DNA of 6,737 nucleotides from JAFAQB01 sp046724555 (GTDB lineage Archaea; Thermoproteota; Nitrososphaeria; Nitrososphaerales; Nitrososphaeraceae), in NCBI GenBank assembly GCA_046724555.1, contig JBKOWU010000151.1, positions 1 through 6,737 on the forward strand, read 5' to 3'. Positions 1-5,818 of the stretch are shown here, piece after piece. Every line of letters starts with the position of its first letter. The stretch's first letter is position 1. The notes beneath the pieces are model-generated. The model was not told where the DNA came from. It did no database searches and saw nothing but the letters and a program-made list of their open reading frames with translations. A program made the position numbers and the translations under genes.

Positions 1-300
1 GTAAATGTTACTGATGACTTTCAATGGGAATGGCTTTACATACCGCATTTTTATCATACTCCATTCTATTGCTATGCATATTCATTTGGAAATTTATTGG
101 TTGTCTCGTTATACCAGCAGTACAAGTCAGAAGGAAAGTCATTTATTCCAAAATATCTTAGTATATTATCGGCAGGAGGTTCGCAAAAGCCCGAATACTT
201 GCTTAAGGAGTCGGGGATTGACATCTCAAAGGATGAATTCTGGCAACAAGGATTTGATCTAGTTGCTACTAAGATACAAGAGCTAAAGAAGATGAATTAA
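1..300 (+). CDS. pepF: Oligoendopeptidase F family zinc metallopeptidase (M3), C-terminal part only
   Basis: Frame 1 is open from the first base to a TAA at 298-300 and gives the last 99 residues of the protein; the start and the HExxH zinc site lie left of the window. The visible part matches the C-terminal signature of bacterial and archaeal PepF: WEWLYIPHFYHTPFYCYAYS at residues 9-28, with the conserved His/Tyr pairs that line the active site in M3 peptidases, followed by FGNLLVVSLYQQY. After this come the characteristic LSAGGS (about residues 55-60) and the FWQQGF (about 79-84) that close this family. PepF is a cytoplasmic peptidase that cleaves oligopeptides. No frameshift is seen in this part. 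A hairpin with a T-tract follows about 55 bases after the stop. The family call is firm; the exact subfamily cannot be judged from the tail alone. Confidence 0.92.
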   Translation, partial: VNVTDDFQWEWLYIPHFYHTPFYCYAYSFGNLLVVSLYQQYKSEGKSFIPKYLSILSAGGSQKPEYLLKESGIDISKDEFWQQGFDLVATKIQELKKMN

Positions 301-353
301 TAGACCCATGCATAGGCTATTGAGACCTTGATAAACAATAAATTTATTTAAAC

Positions 354-385
354 AGCAAGTCAGTTGCTTTAAGAACGATTTTTTT
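354..385 (+). terminator. Putative terminator of the oligoendopeptidase gene
   Basis: A small inverted repeat AGCAA (354-358) / TTGCT (364-368) with a 5-base loop is followed ten bases later by a run of seven T (379-385). Archaeal termination relies chiefly on U-tracts, so the T run is the more important part. The site lies 54 bases after the peptidase stop and before the next + strand gene. The stem is only 5 bp, so the hairpin itself may be incidental. Confidence 0.4.
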
Positions 386-509
386 CGTCAAACTTGATGC
401 AGCTAATCTGTAATTTTTGTTTTGCAAAGAACGGAAGAGTAATCATGTATTAGAAAATGTCACTAGCGACCGGTCCTTCACATTTGGTAATGCTTTAATG
501 TGCAGTTAT

Positions 510-514
510 GAGGT
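510..514 (+). promoter_or_regulatory. Shine-Dalgarno-like site deciding the start of the membrane protein
   Basis: GAGGT at 510-514 lies 10 bases before the ATG at 525 and is complementary to the anti-SD end of 16S rRNA. The same frame is open back to a TTG at 417 and has another ATG at 498. The upstream 36 residues are polar and not membrane-like, so the 525 start is preferred. Confidence 0.45.
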
Positions 515-524
515 ACTGTTATTT

Positions 525-902
525 ATGACTGCAAATAGTCATGTATTAATCACTCTTACATTGGTCTCCGCATTAGGAGTCGTTGCAATTCCTTTTGGAA
601 ACCCCAAATTTATTGGCGAAGCTATTATTGTGGAATTATCATTTATCGTATTATCTGTATTAGTTTGGAGAAGATATACAAAAGTACTTTATGCTTGTAT
701 TGCGTTGGCATTAACAGTTATTATAGGTAATACGACTTCTCCAGCTCACATTCATTTAATGGCCACTTTTTCAAAGCCAATCAATGCATTAATACTAATA
801 ATTGGTGGATACATCCTCCAAGGAATCTTAATTTACACTAGCTTAAAGGCCATACTCAGAATTAGAAGATTAAGATCATTGACACAGCCTAGCACTATTT
901 AG
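525..902 (+). CDS. Small four-helix integral membrane protein of unknown function
   Basis: From the ATG at 525 the product has 125 residues. Four hydrophobic stretches are visible at about residues 7-24, 29-48, 53-68 and 87-107. Positive charge sits in the loop after helix 2 (WRRYTK, 48-53) and at the C-terminus (RIRRLR, 112-117), so both ends are predicted to lie in the cytoplasm. The loop between helices 3 and 4 carries SPAHIHLM with two closely spaced histidines (H75, H77), which would face outside in this topology and could bind a metal; that is only a guess. I recognise no family; it looks like one of the many short lineage-specific membrane proteins of Nitrososphaeria. It follows the peptidase after a putative terminator and converges with the broken oxidoreductase gene, so no operon partner suggests a role. 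Starts at 498 (ATG) or 417 (TTG) are possible alternatives. Confidence 0.7.
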   Translation: MTANSHVLITLTLVSALGVVAIPFGNPKFIGEAIIVELSFIVLSVLVWRRYTKVLYACIALALTVIIGNTTSPAHIHLMATFSKPINALILIIGGYILQGILIYTSLKAILRIRRLRSLTQPSTI

Positions 903-966
903 ATTCATGATAACATTTGAGCTTTGCTGGTAGAATGGTTCATCTATTACACAGTACTTTCAATAC

Positions 967-1784
967 CTACTTTAGATCGTATCTTTTGGCAAGATGTTCT
1001 TCTTTATCCTTACCAGTATTACTATTAGCACTACTACTACGATAATGCTTCTGAATCCTCGTAATCACTTTAGAATCAAAAAGTCTTAAAGCTGCATTAT
1101 TTAATCCTATAAAATGTAGTATAAAGTGTCTAACACCTATGTCTAAATATTTTCTAATGCCTTGCAATACCTTTTCAGGTGTTCCGACCATAACGCTGTC
1201 AACAAGATATTGAGAATACTCTTCTCTCCTGAGCCTCCGACCATGATCAATGGACGGGGTTTTTGAATTGGTTTTGGATTGCATTTAGCATTTTTTATTT
1301 TATAGTATTCTCCTTCAAATGATGCACATTTCTCTGTCCACATTGCTTTGATTATACTTATGGATTCGTCAAGCTGCATAATTCTTGTTCTAGCTGGTGG
1401 AAACTCATATTTCTCGTACCATCCTGCACCTATTCCTAACTCTGATCTACCATTACTTGTAATATCCAACGTAGATAACATCTTTGCTAATATGCGATAA
1501 GAATTACATACAACTATTTGTCCTATCTTTACTTTTTGTCTAATTGCTGCTAAAGAAGATAACAAAGTAAAGCATTCAAAAATATTTTTTTCTGTGTCAT
1601 CCTTATAATGAGGAACAAGATGATCATAAGCACATATTGAATCAAAGCTCAAATTATATGCTGCTGTTGCAATAGACTTTGAAAATTCATATTGCTTAAT
1701 AGGATTATTTTCTTCGTCTAATGGGAGGTCGCCTTTCCTCTATCCTTGTGGAATAGCTAGACCAAATTTTATATTATCTGACAT
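967..1784 (-). pseudogene. Broken F420-dependent luciferase-like (LLM class) oxidoreductase
   Basis: Reading leftward from an ATG at 1784, the product begins MSDNIKFGLAIPQG and then meets a TAG at 1742-1740. Relatives usually read PQGW here, so this is a TGG-to-TAG change at codon 15. The same frame continues with family sequence: FDSICAYDHLVPHY, ELGIGAGWYEKYEF, FEGEYYKIKNA, then KPRPLIMVGGSGEK ending near 1221. Past that point the family match jumps to another frame (EEYSQYLVDSVMVGTPEKV from about 1224, then GVRHFILHF), which runs to a TAG at 967-969. The jump also skips the usual segment of about 60 residues between the GGxGEK motif and the VGTPE motif. The remaining length of about 272 codons against some 330 for the family agrees with an internal deletion plus frameshift. 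Intact members are TIM-barrel flavin/F420 enzymes that use reduced or oxidised coenzyme F420. Two independent lesions make a functional product very unlikely. The N-terminal TATA box appears intact. Confidence 0.88.
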
Positions 1785-1811
1785 AATGCTATCTGCTACA
1801 GTATAATATAT

Positions 1812-1819
1812 GTTATATA
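1812..1819 (-). promoter_or_regulatory. TATA box of the broken LLM oxidoreductase gene
   Basis: On the minus strand TATATAAC lies 28-35 bases before the ATG at 1784. That is the spacing expected for a leaderless or nearly leaderless archaeal transcript. The whole stretch 1801-1820 is A/T-rich and could also serve the divergent zinc-ribbon gene. No experimental start site is known. Confidence 0.4.
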
Positions 1820-1881
1820 CCATTAGCGAAAGTAGCTTTCGTTTTGTTAAACTTTCATTTCAGAAAAAAATCATTAAAAGA

Positions 1882-2004
1882 ATGAATACAATGTGTGATA
1901 ATTTAAGCAGTTACTCTTGTATTAATTGCGGAACAAGACATAATGAAACTGCTTGTTCAAAGTGTGGTTCAAAGACGAAAAGAGCAGATTTCCATAGATT
2001 TTAA
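1882..2004 (+). CDS. Very small zinc-ribbon protein (40 residues)
   Basis: The product contains two CxxC knuckles, CINC (about residues 16-19) and CSKC (about 28-31), each followed by a glycine (CG), 8 residues apart; this is the layout of a minimal zinc ribbon. The C-terminus is basic and aromatic (KTKRADFHRF), which may suit nucleic acid or protein contact. Very short CxxC/CxxC zinc-ribbon proteins are numerous in Thaumarchaeota, but their roles are mostly unknown. The frame is open upstream to an ATG at 1810. That start would overlap the promoter region between the divergent genes, so the ATG at 1882 is preferred; an ATG at 1891 is nearly as good. The gene is divergent from the broken oxidoreductase and convergent with the helicase, with its stop 32 bases from the helicase stop. 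The short length lowers certainty, but the paired knuckles are unlikely by chance. Confidence 0.62.
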   Translation: MNTMCDNLSSYSCINCGTRHNETACSKCGSKTKRADFHRF

Positions 2005-2013
2005 TTGCAGAGC

Positions 2014-2037
2014 ACAATAAAAATGCATCATTATTGT
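2014..2037. terminator. Hairpin between convergent zinc-ribbon and helicase genes
   Basis: ACAATAA (2014-2020) and TTATTGT (2031-2037) form a perfect 7-bp stem with a 10-base loop. The right arm touches the helicase stop codon (2037-2039 on the minus strand). Being symmetric and A/T-rich, it could help end transcription from both sides. No long T-tract follows, so this is a modest candidate. Confidence 0.35.
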
Positions 2038-4034
2038 TATAGCTTTCCTTTGATTGCTTGGATAAACCAGGTTGGAAGAATATCCTTATTTTTCTTTACA
2101 AAATATCCAAATGCTGAGTCCAGTATGTATGTCCTTGCCCAATCGTCTTTTGATCTTACAGATCTACCATATGCTTGTATTAACTTTAATGCTGTTTGCC
2201 AGTAATACCACTCTGAATCTACTTCTCTTTTTGCATTAGTCCATCTATCGCTTTTGTTAGGATAAGGCACCTTAGTTATTATTTGAAATCTAGAGAGTTC
2301 ATCTTTTAGATCAAGGCCAGTATGCAATGATGGTGAGATAAGGACAGTTGGTTTTGCAGTACTTTTTGTATGCTCAAATATGACCTCATCTCTTTGTATT
2401 TCTGGGTCGGTTACTAATAATCTTCTTGCGTTCGTTTCGGAGATATTTTCTTTTATAAAGTTTAGTTGCTCGTAGGATGTAGTATGGATTATTCCTTTAT
2501 CATTTTTATGCAATGACATTAAATTGTCGACAGTTTTTGCAATAGACAATTTTATCTCGTTAGATTGTAAGTTATTGTAATTAAGATATGCAATATTGAT
2601 GGGAATAATGGGCCTATGGTCTAATGGGAAATCTGAAAGCACCTGTATAAATTTGACTTCATTTTTGTTTAGACCAACGTTTCTGCAAAACGCATTATGG
2701 TTTAATATAGTTGCACTCATAATCAACGTTTTTGAGCATTTTTCAAATATCGATTTACAATATGTAGAAATGTCTAATGGTTTTAATTCAACCTTAACAA
2801 CTTCATAACTTTCTTTGGTTATCTCAGATATCATCCAGTTCTTTGGATTAGCAATGATGTTGTTTATTGTTCTTGAAAGTCTTTCCGTATCTCTAATAGC
2901 ATCAACTGCAAGCTCATCCCCTAGATTAGCTGCGAATTTATTTGATGTGTTTTCATCATCGGCATATTTTTGTGCAATTTCTTCATCACTATCAAATAAA
3001 TCAGATGCTGAGATTATTTTTTTTTTTCTGTTCTTATTGTTATTGTTTTCTGCTCCATTCCCGTCATAATTGTATTTGACTTTACGTTCGATAGCTAACG
3101 ATTCTGCCATAGAACTATTGCCAGTCAACGCAAGCAGCTTTGCTTCAACTTTTATAAGAAAATCAATCCAATTTTCTATATCATCATAACCATAATCAAT
3201 AATCTTTAAATCATGAATATATCTTTTCCATCTCTTTTTGGATATAGTTAATCCTCTGAATTTTACGATCTCTGTCTCTAAGAGGTGACCCTCATCTAAT
3301 ACCAACAATTCTCTTTCTGGTAGACTTTTCTTGTTTGGCAGAAGTCCTAAGAAAATAGAATAATTGAATATAGAATGACTTGAGGTTAATGCCATATTCA
3401 ACTGGTCAAAGTATTCACATGGTTTCCATTGACCCTTTTCTTTCAGGTTCTTTAGGTGCAACCATTCTGAATATTCCTTTTGATAATAATTTCTGCTACC
3501 ATCATCAATGAATACCTGTTCATTCTTTGTTCCCTTATTGCTTATTTCATAATTCTTTAGGAAGGATCTATATTTGCATCCGGTATCCTTGAAGGATTCA
3601 TTAGTCATACAAGGACCATATTCTACTGTAGTATGATAGCATTCATTTGCATTATCTGAAACACAAATCCCACATCGATATAGACCATTTTTGATAAAGT
3701 CTTCTTTTACTAAACAAGGAAAATTGTTTTTTCCCTTTGCTACTTTGAGATATGGAAAATCCCTTGAGTATTGAGTCTGCAAATCCTTTGTCGAAGTACA
3801 AATATAGCTTGAACCCAAAGTCATGGCAATTGCTATAGCTACGGGGCTCTTGCCAAATCCAGTAGGAGCTTCTAATATAATGTATTTGTAGCCTGAATTG
3901 AAAGCATCACATATCTGATTTAGCACTTCTGTCTGATTATATCGTTGGGATGTAAAAGGAAAATTATTGATAAGATTAGATATAGTTATTGATGATTGAC
4001 GATGGCTTTTGCTATTACCATTATCGTTATCCAC
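2037..4034 (-). CDS. Superfamily 2 DNA helicase, Rad3/XPD/DinG-like, probable Fe-S type
   Basis: The 665-residue product shows the full motif set of the Rad3/XPD/DinG helicases: an RxxxQ-type element near Q34, Walker A APTGFGKS (56-63), Walker B DEGH (247-250), the HSIFNY element (220-225) before it, MSAT (439-442), GIIHTTSY (514-521), SPSLHTGLDL (568-577), and QAYGRSVRSKDD (620-631) with R624 and R627 as the likely arginine fingers. Between Walker A and Walker B lie cysteines 107, 121, 124, 132, 142, 153 and 206. XPD-type enzymes hold a 4Fe-4S cluster here with four cysteines; which four serve is not certain, but C107 (NFPC), C142/C153 and C206 (CEYFDQ) look best. The family unwinds DNA 5' to 3' using ATP in repair or replication-stress tolerance. 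Two features are unusual: about 50 residues between C153 and C206, and an acidic low-complexity insert near 322-370 with an NNNNKN tract and three lysines encoded by an A11 run. The start is GTG at 4034; a stop codon just upstream in frame excludes a longer form. Confidence 0.95.
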   Translation of the reverse strand: MDNDNGNSKSHRQSSITISNLINNFPFTSQRYNQTEVLNQICDAFNSGYKYIILEAPTGFGKSPVAIAIAMTLGSSYICTSTKDLQTQYSRDFPYLKVAKGKNNFPCLVKEDFIKNGLYRCGICVSDNANECYHTTVEYGPCMTNESFKDTGCKYRSFLKNYEISNKGTKNEQVFIDDGSRNYYQKEYSEWLHLKNLKEKGQWKPCEYFDQLNMALTSSHSIFNYSIFLGLLPNKKSLPERELLVLDEGHLLETEIVKFRGLTISKKRWKRYIHDLKIIDYGYDDIENWIDFLIKVEAKLLALTGNSSMAESLAIERKVKYNYDGNGAENNNNKNRKKKIISASDLFDSDEEIAQKYADDENTSNKFAANLGDELAVDAIRDTERLSRTINNIIANPKNWMISEITKESYEVVKVELKPLDISTYCKSIFEKCSKTLIMSATILNHNAFCRNVGLNKNEVKFIQVLSDFPLDHRPIIPINIAYLNYNNLQSNEIKLSIAKTVDNLMSLHKNDKGIIHTTSYEQLNFIKENISETNARRLLVTDPEIQRDEVIFEHTKSTAKPTVLISPSLHTGLDLKDELSRFQIITKVPYPNKSDRWTNAKREVDSEWYYWQTALKLIQAYGRSVRSKDDWARTYILDSAFGYFVKKNKDILPTWFIQAIKGKL

Positions 4035-4063
4035 TTGCGGTCATCTTTCTATTATCATAGGGT

Positions 4064-4071
4064 CTATAAAA
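4064..4071 (-). promoter_or_regulatory. TATA box of the helicase gene
   Basis: On the minus strand TTTTATAG ends 29 bases before the GTG start at 4034. A transcript would start about 8-10 bases before the GTG. This suggests the helicase has its own promoter, separate from the radical SAM gene upstream. Confidence 0.4.
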
Positions 4072-4087
4072 CTCATTGAAATCGCTC

Positions 4088-4116
4088 TTCAGGTAGAACT
4101 GATGTCTTTTCAGGTA
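4088..4116 (-). repeat. Two direct TACCTGAA repeats, two helical turns apart
   Basis: On the minus strand TACCTGAA occurs at 4116-4109 and again at 4095-4088, exactly 21 bases apart start to start. Both copies lie directly upstream of the TATA box at 4064-4071. The spacing would place both on the same DNA face, as for a regulator bound as a tandem dimer. Chance occurrence is possible, as each unit is only 8 bases. Confidence 0.4.
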
Positions 4117-4196
4117 TCATCTTCTTCCAAAGGTTTGAACCAACAGCTCCACCTTATTCTATAGTAGACTATGGTAAGCAGTAGTCCTAGATGCTT

Positions 4197-5186
4197 TCAC
4201 ATATATGTCATAAGAGTAACTTGTTGCTCCTTATCGTTTTTGTTATTATTATTAGTATGAGGATGATAATTCTTCTTGCTTGCTTTAATACGTCTGTCTC
4301 CAATAAAATCTGGAAAGTCAAAGATCATTCCTCTTTCCAACACTTTATTTTCTAAATTCTGAAGTACTTTGTTTGAATAAGATTCATTTGCTGCAATATT
4401 ATAACTTGGTTTGAATGGTTCTGTGAACTGATAAATTCTTTTTTTGTAAACTTCAATACCATCATTTACATTAAGCAACTTTAGAATTATCTGCATTCTT
4501 TCCCATATGTCTGCTCTTAGTCTTAAGAGTGCGCCAAAAACATACCCAACACCAGATCTATTGCAATTATCAAGTATTGCATCTATTTCTTCTTCTGAAT
4601 CTGTAATAAGAGGTAAAATAGGGTCAATATTTACTCCGCATTTAATATCAGCATCACTAAATTTCCTTATTGCTGAAAACATATGGTTTGCTGGCGGAGT
4701 TCCAGGTTCTATTATACGTCTAATTTTCTCATTGCATGTTGTTATTGACCAAACTAAAAAGCAATCGTCTTTGTACCTTTCGTGTAAGGATAGGTCTCTT
4801 GATATTATAGTTGATTTTGTAAAGACATAGTATGGGACATTATATTCTTGTAATACCTCAATACATTTTCGGGTTAAACCGTATCTTAATTCTGCTGGTT
4901 GATAAGGATCAGTAGCGGAGGATACCATTACAGGGTCTATGGTTTCAGATTTCCACGAGTTTAACTGATTTTCCAATACCTCAGCAGCATTACTCTTGGC
5001 ATAAATTTTATCATAGAATTGCGGGGACCATTCATAAGTTGCATAACAGTATCCGCATCTATGTTGGCATCCTTGATATGGATTAATTGTAAGGCCTTTA
5101 TGTCCTTTAACTATGAACGGATGGATTATAGACTTGGAATTCTTTGTTACAAGGTTTGGTCCCTTCTTATCATACCATATTTCCAT
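4197..5186 (-). CDS. Radical SAM protein of the SplB / COG1533 'DNA repair photolyase' family
   Basis: The 329-residue product carries the radical SAM cluster motif CxxxCxxC as C40, C44 and C47 (GCQHRCGYCYA), preceded by the family-typical LTINPYQ. Further family motifs follow: SSATDPYQPAE (89-99), VFTKSTIISRD (121-131), WSITT (146-150), EPGTPPANHMFSAIRKF (160-176) and VNIDPILPLITD (185-196). These define a partial TIM barrel that binds a 4Fe-4S cluster and cleaves S-adenosylmethionine to a 5'-deoxyadenosyl radical. COG1533 includes bacterial spore photoproduct lyase, which repairs UV-damaged thymines, but most archaeal members have no known substrate. The last 25 residues are a polar tail with an NNNNKND tract. 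The ATG at 5186 begins MEIWYDKKG, a usual start for the family. The gene lies 162 bases upstream of the helicase on the same strand; cotranscription is possible, though the helicase appears to have its own promoter. Family certain, substrate unknown. Confidence 0.93.
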   Translation of the reverse strand: MEIWYDKKGPNLVTKNSKSIIHPFIVKGHKGLTINPYQGCQHRCGYCYATYEWSPQFYDKIYAKSNAAEVLENQLNSWKSETIDPVMVSSATDPYQPAELRYGLTRKCIEVLQEYNVPYYVFTKSTIISRDLSLHERYKDDCFLVWSITTCNEKIRRIIEPGTPPANHMFSAIRKFSDADIKCGVNIDPILPLITDSEEEIDAILDNCNRSGVGYVFGALLRLRADIWERMQIILKLLNVNDGIEVYKKRIYQFTEPFKPSYNIAANESYSNKVLQNLENKVLERGMIFDFPDFIGDRRIKASKKNYHPHTNNNNKNDKEQQVTLMTYM

Positions 5187-5206
5187 AGCGATAACTAATA
5201 ACCTGT

Positions 5207-5214
5207 GTATAATT
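5207..5214 (-). promoter_or_regulatory. TATA-like box of the radical SAM gene
   Basis: On the minus strand AATTATAC lies 21-28 bases before the ATG at 5186, close to the spacing of a leaderless archaeal transcript. No Shine-Dalgarno site is seen between it and the ATG, which agrees with leaderless translation. The match to a consensus TATA box is moderate. Confidence 0.35.
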
Positions 5215-5415
5215 CGTGCTAATTAATGCTGAAACCCGTCGGTAAGAGGGAGAGGAGGAGATATATATTATTTGCTCAAGCAGTCTAGTAGTTGGTTCTT
5301 TGATTAACACAAGACCGTTGACACTTCTGTGGATGGTATTGATAATGAGTATGAAATCAATAGATCGTTTTTGTGATCAAACACTATAAAATTAGTACCA
5401 ATCGTATTCGTCATA

Positions 5416-5544
5416 CTACTGCGGCAATAATAAGCTAAGCAAGGAGGACTTGTTTGCTGTTTTTGTCTCTGCAACATACTTAAACAGCGCATTGTGTCTC
5501 CGTATCAGTTCTTCAACCATGTTTGGTTTTTTATCTAGTCGCAT
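5416..5544 (-). CDS. Possible small protein of 42 residues, unrecognised
   Basis: An ATG at 5544 opens a 42-codon frame ending in TAG at 5416-5418. The product starts MRLDKKPNMVEELIRRHNAL and goes on with a mixed-charge helical stretch and a leucine-rich end (SSLLSLLLPQ). The composition, charged amphipathic helix then hydrophobic tail, resembles real protein more than random translation. A strong A/T-rich TATA-like element lies 15-28 bases before the ATG, as for a leaderless gene. It could be a true small protein or the N-terminal remnant of a longer broken gene, since in-frame sequence after the stop (YDEYDWY then another stop) is not obviously related. An overlapping frame at 5304-5492 competes for the same DNA and cannot be ruled out. 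No family is recognised. Confidence 0.35.
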   Translation of the reverse strand: MRLDKKPNMVEELIRRHNALFKYVAETKTANKSSLLSLLLPQ

Positions 5545-5558
5545 TCTGCTCTCTAGCG

Positions 5559-5572
5559 TTTTAAATTTAAAA
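5559..5572. promoter_or_regulatory. TATA-like 14-bp perfect palindrome
   Basis: TTTTAAATTTAAAA is a perfect palindrome. On the minus strand it sits 15-28 bases before the ATG at 5544, near the position of an archaeal TATA box. Being symmetric, it could recruit TBP in either direction. It may be merely A/T-rich sequence. Confidence 0.35.
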
Positions 5573-5755
5573 AAGTAAGGAGTAATATTATCTTTCTATG
5601 CACAATAACCTAGTGTTTCATCAGTAAACATTATAGAATTTTGTATATTCGATAATGATACTCTACATTGTTTTGATAATGAATTTGCTAATATCAAGAT
5701 GCAGCTTGACTTACACCATACCTAAATCAATCTACGGCTATTAGTGGTACTATTT

Positions 5756-5781
5756 TATTGTCGAAAAGAAATACGACAATA
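5756..5781 (+). repeat. Inverted repeat upstream of the 125-residue protein
   Basis: TATTGTCG (5756-5763) and CGACAATA (5774-5781) form a perfect 8-bp inverted repeat with a 10-base spacer. The element ends 20 bases before the TATA box at 5802. The arm-to-arm centre spacing of 18 bases suits a dimeric DNA-binding protein, so an operator or activator site is likelier than a terminator; no T-tract follows. Confidence 0.5.
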
Positions 5782-5801
5782 CATAAAACTATGAAATAGC
5801 G

Positions 5802-5809
5802 TTTATATC
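5802..5809 (+). promoter_or_regulatory. TATA box of the 125-residue protein gene
   Basis: TTTATATC lies 33-40 bases before the ATG at 5842 and is a close match to the archaeal TATA consensus. Transcription would begin near 5830, giving a leader of roughly a dozen bases without a Shine-Dalgarno site. Confidence 0.55.
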
Positions 5810-5818
5810 TAGTTTATA

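Noticed and set aside
337..348. AATAAATTTATT palindrome as an operator or TATA box
   Set aside because: It lies too far (about 180 bases) before the likely start of the membrane protein, and such A/T palindromes are common in this DNA.
1740..1742. In-frame TAG read as pyrrolysine or other recoding in the LLM gene
   Set aside because: Pyrrolysine systems are not expected in this lineage, the family has tryptophan at this site, and the gene carries a second clear lesion, so decay explains the data better.
2815..3069. 84-residue plus-strand hydrophobic frame inside the helicase gene
   Set aside because: It lies wholly opposite conserved helicase coding sequence; its hydrophobicity is the complement of charged codons.
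4132..4141. GGTTTGAACC resembling a tRNA T-loop
   Set aside because: No acceptor, D or anticodon stems could be paired around it on either strand.
4079..4160. Minus-strand protein-like stretch ending PEERFQ before a stop
   Set aside because: The frame is closed a few codons upstream and leaves only about 15 residues from an ATG. The pattern comes partly from the repeated TACCTGAA units.
5304..5492. 62-residue minus-strand frame
   Set aside because: Overlaps the 42-residue candidate, has an unlikely cysteine/serine-rich composition and no promoter at a fitting distance; kept only as an alternative.
5655..5744. 29-residue plus-strand ORF with a hydrophobic N-terminus
   Set aside because: Very short, A/T-driven composition, no promoter or ribosome site; chance is the simplest explanation.
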